Shown here one piece after another: positions 19,146-27,688 of a stretch of 64,000 bases of DNA. The DNA is from Chlamydiia bacterium (GTDB lineage Bacteria > Chlamydiota > Chlamydiia > Chlamydiales > Simkaniaceae). Both the position numbers and the translations under genes were made by a program. Location: positions 1 through 64,000 of the forward strand of contig JAUIEV010000003.1 of assembly GCA_030429605.1 (NCBI GenBank), read 5' to 3'. The notes under the pieces were generated by a model that made no database searches, had not been told where the DNA came from, and saw nothing but the letters and a program-made list of their open reading frames with translations. The stretch's first letter is position 1. Every line of letters starts with the position of its first letter.

Positions 19146-21506
19146 ATGGAACTATACATACTAAATACTCTTGCTGATGAGCACATTCTCGAATCAATGA
19201 AAGCAGACGATGTCTCGCTGCATCCAATAACTGAAGATGCGCTTCCTGATCTTTCTTCACCACAATGCATATGCATCCTTACGAAGGACATGAAAACTCC
19301 ACCAGATACTATTGATCCCAACATCCATTCTGTTTTATTCATTGATGACGGATACATTGAACACCCGGAAACCTGTTTTGCCATTGGAAAAGAATACATT
19401 GCAGAAATGATCCCCATTTGCACTTTACTTATGGAGGAAGACTTTGCCCCTATTGAAGATGCGGATATGGCCCCACTTTTCAGAGAATACAGAAGAGCAC
19501 TCTGCACAAAATATCAGTTTATTCTTGAGCTGTTTAACAAGGCTGTAGAGGGTGCTACGGAAGAGGATTTTGAACTCCTCATACATCATGTTCATAAAAC
19601 AGCTGGAAGTGCAGGGACCTACGGATACTCTGCTATATCGACCCTTTGCAAAGAACTTGAGGGTGAATTGAAGGCTTTTTATGAAACGAACAAAACAAGC
19701 CTTCCGATCCACTACCCAAAAGAGAAAAAAGAAGAGTACCTCTCAAAGCTTTTTGCTGCCTTAAAACCCTCAGAAGCACACTCAGAAAAAAAAAAGACTG
19801 AGAGTGCTGAAGCTCCAAACTCGACTCAAGCCGACCAATTAAACGACCCACCAAAGCCCCCAGCTCAAGAAGCGTCACCAGATATCTATTTGATTGATGA
19901 TGATGAATCACTCCAAAAAATACTTGCGCATACCGCGAAGGAACATGGGTTGTCCTTTATTGGAGACACCTCATTTGAAGCTGCACAAAAAAGAATGCAA
20001 GAACCTGGATTTGCACCCAAATTGGCACTTTTTGATGTGCACTCTGACGCAGAACCTCTTTCAGGCTTTGATCTTGTAGAAACCTTCCGAGAGGCACAAA
20101 AAGAGTCCTTGTCGTCCACTCTTTGTATTCTTTCTGCGCGGGGGGAGCTCTCCGATCGCCTTCAGGCAAAGCAGCTTGGTATTGATATGTACCTTGAAAA
20201 ACCAATTGATCCAGAATATCTGATCGGACAAATTGCAAAAACACAGACCAAACAAAATACGGCGACAACAGCAACTATACTCTTAGTTGATGATGATATT
20301 GACTACTGCAAAATCACAGAAGAATCACTGCAAAAAGACGGCTTCAAAACACACTCTATTCACTCGGGCACAGCGCTCTTTTCTACTATCCATGAGACAA
20401 ATCCTGATATCATCCTTCTTGATATTAACCTGGTTGAAGAGAGCGGCATCGAAATACTACGAGCTCTTCGGATGGATACAAGATATAGAGACAAAAAAGT
20501 CATTATGGTTACCGCGTCAGAAAAGCTCGAAGATGTCCGTGCAGCCTATGCTGCTGGAGCAAAAGATTACCTAACAAAACCACTTGATCTTGAACTCCTT
20601 CCGAAACAGCTTCTTCGAAGCCTGGAAAAAACAGATTATGTTCAATCTGTGTATTCCAAAGATCCAACATATGGCGTATACACAGAAAACTCACTCCAAG
20701 CACTCTTCACAACACTTGCAATGAATTATCCTTCATTTTGCTCAATCTTTATTTTTGAAGGCACCTCTTCAGAAATACTTTCTCACCCAAATACAGATAC
20801 CATGAAAACGGCTCGTGATAAAATTGTGGCCTACTTTTCATCTAGCGAGATTATTGGAAAAATTGACAATGGATTCGCCATACTTATCCATGACTTTGTG
20901 CCTGAACAGTTGAAGGTTTTTTTGGAGGAACTCTACACACAAATGCAAGTAGACATGAAAGACAGCATGCCGAACTCTTCGCTCATGAGTGCAATCACAC
21001 TGTATCCAAATGATGGGACAACATTTGATGAACACAAGATGATTTCCCAAAATTTGTTTGGAGAGAAAACAGAACTTTCTCCTTGGTCTGTTCTCACGAG
21101 TAACGCAACACACGTCCATGCAAAAAAAAGAGGTAGCCAAAGAATTCTTATTGTGTCGTCGGATATTCAGCTCCAAGAAATTTTCCACAATACTTTTATG
21201 ATTCATGGATTCGATGTTGTACAACTACATAGTGGGAATGAGGGGTATGAGTATATTCTCCACCATAGCTTAAAAGACCGCTCTGATATTATCCTTTTTG
21301 ATGGAGACCTGTTAGAGGAAAATGGTCTTGTCATATTGCAAAAAATTAAAAAAATTACGGGTTCAGCTACTCCACTATATCTTTTAACGTCTTATGGAAA
21401 AGAAGAAGATCTCTCTGAAGGATTAACCCTCGGGGCAACACGAGTATTTACCAAGCCACTCTCCATGCAGGTACTCATCGAAACAATTGAGCGAGATATG
21501 AAATAA
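19146..21506 (+). CDS. HPt-REC-REC-degenerate GGDEF-REC signalling protein
   Basis: A 786-residue cytosolic protein. Residues about 110-200 are an HPt domain with phospho-His at HKTAGSAGTYG (His150). REC1 spans about 247-365 (IYLIDDDES, LALFDVHS), REC2 about 377-500 (ILLVDDDID, IILLDINL, DYLTKPLDL). Residues about 504-650 follow a GGDEF fold (DPTYGVYTENSLQALF at the start, SLMSAITLYPNDGTTFDEH near the end), but the catalytic RYGGDEF reads KIDNGF, so cyclase activity is not expected. REC3 (about 665-786) keeps IILFDGDL but has a degenerate acidic pocket (VSSD). It overlaps the HEAT gene by one base. Confidence 0.85.
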   Translation: MELYILNTLADEHILESMKADDVSLHPITEDALPDLSSPQCICILTKDMKTPPDTIDPNIHSVLFIDDGYIEHPETCFAIGKEYIAEMIPICTLLMEEDFAPIEDADMAPLFREYRRALCTKYQFILELFNKAVEGATEEDFELLIHHVHKTAGSAGTYGYSAISTLCKELEGELKAFYETNKTSLPIHYPKEKKEEYLSKLFAALKPSEAHSEKKKTESAEAPNSTQADQLNDPPKPPAQEASPDIYLIDDDESLQKILAHTAKEHGLSFIGDTSFEAAQKRMQEPGFAPKLALFDVHSDAEPLSGFDLVETFREAQKESLSSTLCILSARGELSDRLQAKQLGIDMYLEKPIDPEYLIGQIAKTQTKQNTATTATILLVDDDIDYCKITEESLQKDGFKTHSIHSGTALFSTIHETNPDIILLDINLVEESGIEILRALRMDTRYRDKKVIMVTASEKLEDVRAAYAAGAKDYLTKPLDLELLPKQLLRSLEKTDYVQSVYSKDPTYGVYTENSLQALFTTLAMNYPSFCSIFIFEGTSSEILSHPNTDTMKTARDKIVAYFSSSEIIGKIDNGFAILIHDFVPEQLKVFLEELYTQMQVDMKDSMPNSSLMSAITLYPNDGTTFDEHKMISQNLFGEKTELSPWSVLTSNATHVHAKKRGSQRILIVSSDIQLQEIFHNTFMIHGFDVVQLHSGNEGYEYILHHSLKDRSDIILFDGDLLEENGLVILQKIKKITGSATPLYLLTSYGKEEDLSEGLTLGATRVFTKPLSMQVLIETIERDMK

Positions 21507-22612
21507 TGGAACGAGTAGTCATCATAGAATATATTCTCATCTTGTGTATCTCTCTTTTACTGGCAATAGGAGGCGTTTTTTTTGAACTATGGACAAAACA
21601 TACAAATCGACGTAGAAAGAAAATGGATGTGCTCATTGCCCGTCTTTTTTCAGAAAAAATTGAAAACATTAAAGAATTCTTTCCGAAAAAGTACCAAAAG
21701 CTTGAGTTGATTGTTCCTGCTTTAGAGCAGATTGAAAAGAAAGTTGCAAGCCCTTACTGGGGCTTTTTTAAAGAAAATATGCTTCATAAACTTATTAGAA
21801 AAGAGGTTCTTCGCTTTGTACTCAGTAGATCCTGGAGGCGAACAACTATTGGCTTAAGAGCTATTGAACTTGCACCACTCCCAGAATATCAACCATATGT
21901 TCTCCCATTACTTCAAGACAATACTGATATAGTAAGATACAGAGCTATTAAAGCTGCAATCGCACTCAATTCATACCAGGCAACAAAACACCTCATACAA
22001 GTTATGAGCTCGCTTCCCCTCATGCTCCAGTTTCCATATAGAGATGCACTTTCGGATGCACCTCTTTCAGTGCATCAATACATTTTGAAAATATACCGAT
22101 CGTCAAATGACCCCTCACTCCTTGTTCATTGTTTAAAAATTCTCTCAACAAAAACAAGCCTTTTGTCAAGCGATGAAATCCAAGGCGCAATTGAGTCTGA
22201 CAACACCGACCTTTCGTGGTGGGGGCTCTTCTCGCTGAGTAATAATCAATACGACTGTGCGAAAGACCTACTTGAGCGGTACATAACAAGTGAGCATTGG
22301 AAAAAGCAAGCTGTGAGCGCATATAGCATTGGCATCCTTGGTATAAAGGAGCTAGCTCCGCATCTTATGCCACTTCTTGAATCGGAACATTATTGGGTAC
22401 GATACATTGCAGCAGCAGCCCTTCGTTTTTTAAAAGAAGATGGTCTTGCGATTCTGGAGGAAGTAAAAAACAGCGAAAAGAGTGTAGCAAAAAACATTGC
22501 TCAATATATGCTGGACCTGCACAGCAGTGAGTTTCGAAAAGGTATACGAGGCTTTTTCCCTTTAAACTTAGATTCTGCAATCCTTAATGAACCAAAATCA
22601 CACAATGTATAA
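21506..22612 (+). CDS. Membrane-anchored HEAT-repeat protein
   Basis: A 368-residue protein. One N-terminal membrane helix (residues 7-28) is followed by a basic stretch (KHTNRRRKK) and about 300 residues of helical repeats of the HEAT type, for example VLPLLQDNTDIVRYRAIKAAIAL and LMPLLESEHYWVRYIAAAALRFL. Such solenoids are scaffolds, so it may hold the synthase or the receiver proteins at the inner membrane. Its start overlaps the stop of the multi-receiver gene and its end overlaps the next gene. Confidence 0.75.
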   Translation: MERVVIIEYILILCISLLLAIGGVFFELWTKHTNRRRKKMDVLIARLFSEKIENIKEFFPKKYQKLELIVPALEQIEKKVASPYWGFFKENMLHKLIRKEVLRFVLSRSWRRTTIGLRAIELAPLPEYQPYVLPLLQDNTDIVRYRAIKAAIALNSYQATKHLIQVMSSLPLMLQFPYRDALSDAPLSVHQYILKIYRSSNDPSLLVHCLKILSTKTSLLSSDEIQGAIESDNTDLSWWGLFSLSNNQYDCAKDLLERYITSEHWKKQAVSAYSIGILGIKELAPHLMPLLESEHYWVRYIAAAALRFLKEDGLAILEEVKNSEKSVAKNIAQYMLDLHSSEFRKGIRGFFPLNLDSAILNEPKSHNV

Positions 22613-23807
22613 TTTCAAAGACGACAACACCCCGTACCAAAAGCAAATTCAAGACTTTGCTGTGGATCAGGGAAATAAAGCCACCTATCCGATTACTCCA
22701 CTCTCGGACATTGAGCCTCTCTCTGAAGAAGAAATACGCCTTGGGAGAAAAGCATGTGAAGAAGAACCGCTCGGATATATTCTTATGGCTGGAGGAATGG
22801 GCTCTCGACTAGGGTTTAACAAACCTAAAGCGCTGTATCCAATCTCCACATTGAAAAACAAACCGCTTTTGCAGCTTTTCTTAGAACATATTGTCGCACA
22901 AAGGAGGTGTGTACTACAAAAAACCGTTCTTGGAATACTTGTTGAAAAAAGCTCTATTCCCCTCTTTGAACTATTTCTCCAAGAGAATAACTTTTTTGGG
23001 TTTCCGAAAGAAAATCTTCATCTCATGGGGCAGAAAACATTCCCTTTTGAAAAAGAGGGCTCTTGGTTTTTGGAAACAAAAAATCGTATTGCAGCCGCGC
23101 CAAATGGGAATGGGGGTCTTTTTGAAAGTGCAGGCTTCGAAACATTTCTCACATCCTGCAACACCCTTTCAATTGAACGTACTGTTGTGCTACCAATTGA
23201 TAACCCATTTCTGTTTCCCATACCTCACGCGCTCGTTGGCCGACACAGATTTACAGAACCAGATATAACATGTAGCGCAATTCCACGAGATACATCTCAT
23301 CAAAAAATGGGGTGCTTTGCGAAAGGGCCGGAAGGGGCCGTCATTGTTGATTACCCTCTCCTTGAAAAAGAAGAGTGCACAGACACTTTTATATTTGGAA
23401 ATATCAATCTATTTTGCTTCTCAAATCGTTTTATGGAAATGCTTACAAAAACTCCCTTCCCCTATCATTCTGTCATAAAAAATGCATCGCACTATGATGA
23501 TATTTCAGGAGAAACGACGCAGATTGATGCAATCAAAAAAGAAACGTTTATTACAGATGCAACGTTGTTTTCAAAAAAAACGGCCATGTATCTTTCATCT
23601 CCAGATATTTTTATGCCTATAAAAACAAGGGACGATGTGAAACGTGTACAACGTGAATTTCTCCTTCGAGACGCCGCTTTTCTTGAAAAATCAGGAGTAC
23701 CATGTGATACCCCTGTAGAACTCCATCCACGGTTTTACTACAAGTCAACAGACGAAATTCTCGCGCATTTTTCTTCTTATGCTCTTGTTAAGGGATATTT
23801 TGAGTAA
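22587..23807 (+). CDS. UDP-sugar pyrophosphorylase (UDPGP/UAP family)
   Basis: A 406-residue protein with the family signature LMAGGMGSRLGFNKPKALYPIS near residue 65, and later segments GNGGLFES and SNRFME. The family makes UDP-GlcNAc, UDP-GalNAc or UDP-glucose from UTP and the sugar 1-phosphate and differs from bacterial GlmU. Placement at the end of the polysaccharide operon suggests it supplies donor sugar to the GT2 synthase. Two in-frame starts, 22587 and 22605, both lack a clear Shine-Dalgarno; overlap with the HEAT gene suggests coupling. Confidence 0.8.
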   Translation: MNQNHTMYNFKDDNTPYQKQIQDFAVDQGNKATYPITPLSDIEPLSEEEIRLGRKACEEEPLGYILMAGGMGSRLGFNKPKALYPISTLKNKPLLQLFLEHIVAQRRCVLQKTVLGILVEKSSIPLFELFLQENNFFGFPKENLHLMGQKTFPFEKEGSWFLETKNRIAAAPNGNGGLFESAGFETFLTSCNTLSIERTVVLPIDNPFLFPIPHALVGRHRFTEPDITCSAIPRDTSHQKMGCFAKGPEGAVIVDYPLLEKEECTDTFIFGNINLFCFSNRFMEMLTKTPFPYHSVIKNASHYDDISGETTQIDAIKKETFITDATLFSKKTAMYLSSPDIFMPIKTRDDVKRVQREFLLRDAAFLEKSGVPCDTPVELHPRFYYKSTDEILAHFSSYALVKGYFE

Positions 23808-23838
23808 TATATGTGGGGTGTACCACTGCCGTACTTGA

Positions 23839-24837
23839 TCACAAAGTGCGTCCTATGGCGTGAGCAATCCTCTCTAAAACACGTGTTAACTCCGCATGTT
23901 CTTCTAAAGAAAGCGCCTGGCGAGCGTCACATAAGGACTCGCATGGTTTTGGGTGGCACTCTATAAGCAAACCATCCGCACCAACCGCAACTGCAGCTTG
24001 CGCGAGAGGAGCAACAAGCTCTTTTCTTCCTGCAGCATGTGATGGATCAACAATAACCGGTAGATGAGTCAACTCTTTAAGAATAGGAATACTACTTATA
24101 TCTAATGTTCCTCTTGTTTTGGTTTCGAAGGTACGAATCCCTCGCTCACAGAGGATAACTTGATCATTTCCGTACGCCATAACGTACTCTGCCGCAGACA
24201 ACCACTCATCAATGGTTGCATGAAGCCCCCGTTTAAGAATAACAGGCTTTCCGCATCTCCCGAGCTCTTTAAGAAGGTCATAGTTTTGCATATTGCGAGC
24301 CCCAACTCGGAGAATATCCACATATCTAGCCACCACATCCACATCTCTTGGATCCATGACCTCAGTTTCTGTTAACAATCCATGGTGTCTTTGTGCTTCA
24401 AAATGCATTTTCAACCCTGCAATACCATGCCCTTGAAACGTGTATGGAGACGTTCTTGGTTTGTATGCGGATGCCCTTAAGACCACAACCCCTTGCTTTT
24501 TGAGGGCACGCCCTGCTTCTACGAGTTGTTCCACACTTTCTATTGCGCAGGGACCGGACAACATAACAACTTGATTTCCTCCTATCTCCACATCATGAAG
24601 AGGAATCCGGGTTGTTTCTTTATACGCCTTGGAAACAAGCTTATGCGGACCTGGGCATTCGATTACGGTCTGTACGAGGTTTCTTTCTTTAAGATGCATA
24701 AGCAATGACGTATCCATCTGATCGAAAATCGCAAGTGTTCGATCTCCTCTTTCTCGAAAAAGATGAGGAATTTCTTTTTCCTCTAAAAGCATTTTGAGTA
24801 AAGATATTTCAGCTTCTTTTGCAAGCTCCACAATCAT
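23839..24837 (-). CDS. aroF: 3-deoxy-7-phosphoheptulonate (DAHP) synthase, type I-beta
   Basis: A 332-residue protein for the first shikimate-pathway step, joining phosphoenolpyruvate and erythrose 4-phosphate. About 70 residues of N-terminal ACT/ferredoxin-like domain precede the barrel. Motifs include MLSGPCAIES, LRASAYKPRTSPYTFQG, VGARNMQNYDLL, VILKRGLHATIDEW and VDPSHAAGRKELV. It stands alone, convergent with the UDP-sugar pyrophosphorylase. No other aro genes are in view. Confidence 0.93.
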   Translation of the reverse strand: MIVELAKEAEISLLKMLLEEKEIPHLFRERGDRTLAIFDQMDTSLLMHLKERNLVQTVIECPGPHKLVSKAYKETTRIPLHDVEIGGNQVVMLSGPCAIESVEQLVEAGRALKKQGVVVLRASAYKPRTSPYTFQGHGIAGLKMHFEAQRHHGLLTETEVMDPRDVDVVARYVDILRVGARNMQNYDLLKELGRCGKPVILKRGLHATIDEWLSAAEYVMAYGNDQVILCERGIRTFETKTRGTLDISSIPILKELTHLPVIVDPSHAAGRKELVAPLAQAAVAVGADGLLIECHPKPCESLCDARQALSLEEHAELTRVLERIAHAIGRTL

Positions 24838-25223
24838 ATTCAGTCTCTTCGTTAGTGCCCCTCTTCTTTGAGCAAAGATACATATATACTTTTCGCTGAA
24901 TTTCAGCGCGACGGCTTTCTGTAATAGACTCAGTTTAAAAAGATATATCGGCGCTTAGCGCCAAAAATAGAACGAATTACCCATTGCATTTTTGTATGAA
25001 CGAAGTAAACAGCACGAAGCATTGGTTATCGAAAATACTAAAGAAACAATTTTTTGTGATTGCATGCTGTTTGTACTCATAAAAATTCACCACTCAAGTG
25101 AGAATATAGAGTAAAAAATTATTAAAGTCAAAAGTGGGCTCATCGAAAAATATGCTCGCTTTTTCACAAAATTATTTTATTTAATATAGGAAAAATATTA
25201 AAAAATGTAATTAATTTGTTTAA
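24838..25223. other. Intergenic region with two small perfect hairpins
   Basis: I see no gene here. CGCTGAA/TTCAGCG (24894-24908, one-base loop) and GGCGC/GCGCC (24950-24962, three-base loop) are perfect inverted repeats on the aroF leader side. Neither has a U-tract typical of a terminator for aroF, which starts at 24837 and reads leftward. They could be operators. The rest is AT-rich. Confidence 0.45.
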
Positions 25224-25252
25224 TTGTTTTTATATCTCCGTAAAATTATAAT
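25224..25252 (+). promoter_or_regulatory. Sigma-70-type promoter
   Basis: TTGTTT at 25224-25229 and TATAAT at 25247-25252 are spaced by 17 bases and lie 44 bases before the next start codon. GAGGAG at 25284-25289 is the ribosome binding site of that gene. Confidence 0.65.
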
Positions 25253-25295
25253 CCGTCTTTATTTTTTCGTAGTTTATATTTATTGAGGAGCTAAC

Positions 25296-25862
25296 ATGTC
25301 ACACCCTATTTCTGAATTAAGCCAAAGAGATACAGTGCTTTTTTTCAGCCAACCAATGTCTGCAACCTACTCATGGGGAAGGCTTCAAGTTTCGATTGGT
25401 GATCACAAGACAAAACATGCTGATATTGATGCTGTTGTAGAACGCGCTCTATTTCACGTGAAAGAAATGATCGGAACTCGCCAGTATGTTGACGCTCAAG
25501 CTCTTTCTTTAAGAGTAGAACACCTTTCAAACACAATACTGTCAGCACGAAATGAAATGTGGTCTGTCACTCGATGGATTGTTTCACTCTTTTCCTCTTT
25601 TTTTGGTGCACCATGTGAAAAAGTGCATACCCTAAGTGCAGAGGCTTCAATGTATGCGCAAGCAGCTGAAAGATGTACCCTCTCTTCGAAAAGCGCTTTT
25701 CTTGGAAGAGTGTATACAGCTGCACGAGAAGATGCTGAAAAAAGTGAAAATGCAGAACGGATCGAAGAGATGGACAATGATCCACAGTGGGCTGAAAACA
25801 ACCTGCATACAGAACATGTGACTGTCGCACACCTTAAAGCTGCCCTTTCTGAAGCAAGGTAA
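25296..25862 (+). CDS. Protein of unknown function, helical
   Basis: A 188-residue protein I do not recognise. It has a short beta-like N-terminus (YSWGRLQVSIG), helical segments rich in Ala and Glu, and one moderately hydrophobic stretch (WIVSLFSSFFGAP, about residues 95-107). No signal peptide. A consensus promoter and a strong GAGGAG precede it. Its first half resembles the next gene in layout (SW-GR start, long helix ending before a W-rich hydrophobic stretch), so the two may be distant paralogues. Position next to Inc-like and SET genes makes an effector role possible, but unproven. Confidence 0.65.
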   Translation: MSHPISELSQRDTVLFFSQPMSATYSWGRLQVSIGDHKTKHADIDAVVERALFHVKEMIGTRQYVDAQALSLRVEHLSNTILSARNEMWSVTRWIVSLFSSFFGAPCEKVHTLSAEASMYAQAAERCTLSSKSAFLGRVYTAAREDAEKSENAERIEEMDNDPQWAENNLHTEHVTVAHLKAALSEAR

Positions 25863-25877
25863 GGTTTTTTGGCACAA

Positions 25878-25910
25878 GGTGCTCTACACCCCATACTGGA
25901 TGTGAGCACC
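25878..25910. other. Hairpin between two unknown genes
   Basis: GGTGCTC (25878-25884) and GAGCACC (25904-25910) form a seven-base perfect stem around a 19-base loop, 15 bases after a stop codon. There is no T-tract, so I do not call it a terminator; it may separate expression of the two genes. Confidence 0.4.
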
Positions 25911-25985
25911 GAATAAATGTAAGACGACAATGTGTTTATGCAGAGTCTCAATCATATGCTCGATAAGAAACGAATGTAAGGAAAT

Positions 25986-26678
25986 ATGATGGACAGAATT
26001 CATCCCAATGTTCTTGATGATTTACGATCAATTGATGGCCCTGATCTTTCGGTTGAGGTTTCATGGTGTGGTCGACCCATTCTCATTCTAAAAGGGAGCA
26101 AGCTAGACTGTACACTGTGTGCTAAAAAAGCACACAAGGTGGCATATGATACGCTTGAAGCAATCCAGAGACAGAGAGGGTTTGCTCTTGGGAATCGCCG
26201 TGAATGTGGCCGGTATGCAGCTCGGATCAAGGAAATCAGTCTCCTTATTCAGGAAAGAAGAGCAGAAATGAGCTTTTTGCCATGGCTCTGCATGAAAATT
26301 TCGCAGTACCTTTTCAAAGATGAGTGTGCCTCATTTTTTTCTGCTTCAAAACAGCTCGATACGCTTTTCTATCCGGATTTCACTCGGAGACCGTTGACTG
26401 GCATTGAGTACGCACCAGATGCTGTCACAAACGCTGCATTGGCAATCATCAATGGTGAATACGAACCATTGAAGCATTCATTCTATCGAGCGCTCTATGA
26501 TGTTGCTTCGGCTGAAAATCCTGAAAAGCATTTCCCGCTTTTTTGGGGTGAGACACACTGCATGAATCCAAAAGAAGTCTCCCAAGATCTTTTACGAAGA
26601 GCGCTGCAAACAGTGTACATTCGCGATCCAGAAGCATTTCCCAATCTTACGTGTTTTCTTCCAAAAACTGAGCTCTAG
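25986..26678 (+). CDS. Protein of unknown function
   Basis: A 230-residue soluble protein I do not recognise. It is Cys-containing (CTLCAKKAHK), helical between about residues 45 and 110, and carries WGETHCMNPKEVSQDLLRRAL near the end. The start is ATG 25986 or 25989, after AAGGAAAT. Its last four bases overlap the end of the convergent phosphatase gene. No domain assignment is possible by eye. Confidence 0.6.
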   Translation: MMDRIHPNVLDDLRSIDGPDLSVEVSWCGRPILILKGSKLDCTLCAKKAHKVAYDTLEAIQRQRGFALGNRRECGRYAARIKEISLLIQERRAEMSFLPWLCMKISQYLFKDECASFFSASKQLDTLFYPDFTRRPLTGIEYAPDAVTNAALAIINGEYEPLKHSFYRALYDVASAENPEKHFPLFWGETHCMNPKEVSQDLLRRALQTVYIRDPEAFPNLTCFLPKTEL

Positions 26679-27631
26679 CTCAGGGATAAAGCACCTTCAC
26701 TTCTCTGTCTTTCAAGACGCTCAATCAGTGAAAATTTTGCAAGCTGTCGTTCTGTGAGTTGAGGAGCAGACGACGCTCTTGCTCTTCGTTCTTCTCCAGG
26801 AATTTTGAGAGAAATATTTGGCCTGTATTTTTTCACATGCGAAATAGCTTCCTTTGCACTCATACCCTCATGAAGAACAAAGTAGGCCGCTACAATCATT
26901 GCAGAGCGCCCTCTTCCAGCTTTACAGTGAACATATACATTTCGCTTATTGGATACTGCTTCATGAATTTCTTTCGCTCCTTGTACAAGGTCTTTAGACG
27001 AAAGGGGTTGATAGTCAGCAGTCGGAATATGTTTTTGAATGATTCCAAGCTGGGAGTACTCTTCACTCGTAAGTGGTGATCCGACAATAGAAGACTCAAA
27101 TTCAAAACTTTCAACCGCTGAAACCACGCTTTTAATGTCTAGACTTTGAAACGCTCTTGGATGTTTTTTGTTATTGAGCGGGAGTGATCCTAAAAATAAT
27201 TTTCCGTTGGTTTCTTTCCCCTCGCCAACAAGAGGAATCTCGTTAGCCCACATGACTTTTTTCTTTTTAGGAACAGTATCTGCTTCATGGACTACATCGT
27301 GAATCTTTGCTCTATTATACATAAAAGAAGCGTCGTGAACGAGTCGCTCTTTATTTGCTCTTGTGACAGAAAAACTAATGACTGCGAGCGCTACAGCACC
27401 GATAAGTATCGTAGCCCCTACAAGAGGTAGAGAATGGACAAGGAGTGCCACCCCAGCAATTGTGCATCCAAGTGATGATGCCGCGGACGCCACTGCCCAG
27501 AAGGTTGGTGATGTGAACACTCTGTAGGCAAATGAATGGGCTTTTTTATCAATCGCTTCGACGCCCTTTCTTCCACGAAACGTAGCGTCTGCCGATGGGC
27601 TCATAGTTCCATACGTTACTGCCGATGCCAT
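26675..27631 (-). CDS. Dual-specificity phosphatase with Inc-like bilobed membrane domain
   Basis: A 318-residue protein. Residues 42-64 and 68-90 are two hydrophobic helices separated by only a few residues (HSLPL), the layout of chlamydial inclusion-membrane (Inc) proteins. The C-terminal half is a dual-specificity/tyrosine phosphatase: VYVHCKAGRGRSAMIVAAYF holds the CX5R active site, followed by KKYRPNISL. Family chemistry is dephosphorylation through a phosphocysteine. If the hydrophobic pair places it in a vacuole membrane, the catalytic domain would face host cytosol; that is inference. Confidence 0.82.
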   Translation of the reverse strand: MASAVTYGTMSPSADATFRGRKGVEAIDKKAHSFAYRVFTSPTFWAVASAASSLGCTIAGVALLVHSLPLVGATILIGAVALAVISFSVTRANKERLVHDASFMYNRAKIHDVVHEADTVPKKKKVMWANEIPLVGEGKETNGKLFLGSLPLNNKKHPRAFQSLDIKSVVSAVESFEFESSIVGSPLTSEEYSQLGIIQKHIPTADYQPLSSKDLVQGAKEIHEAVSNKRNVYVHCKAGRGRSAMIVAAYFVLHEGMSAKEAISHVKKYRPNISLKIPGEERRARASSAPQLTERQLAKFSLIERLERQRSEGALSLS

Positions 27632-27688
27632 ATCCTCTCCTATTGTTATTATGTAATATTATAACAATATATTAAAAAAATGACGAGA

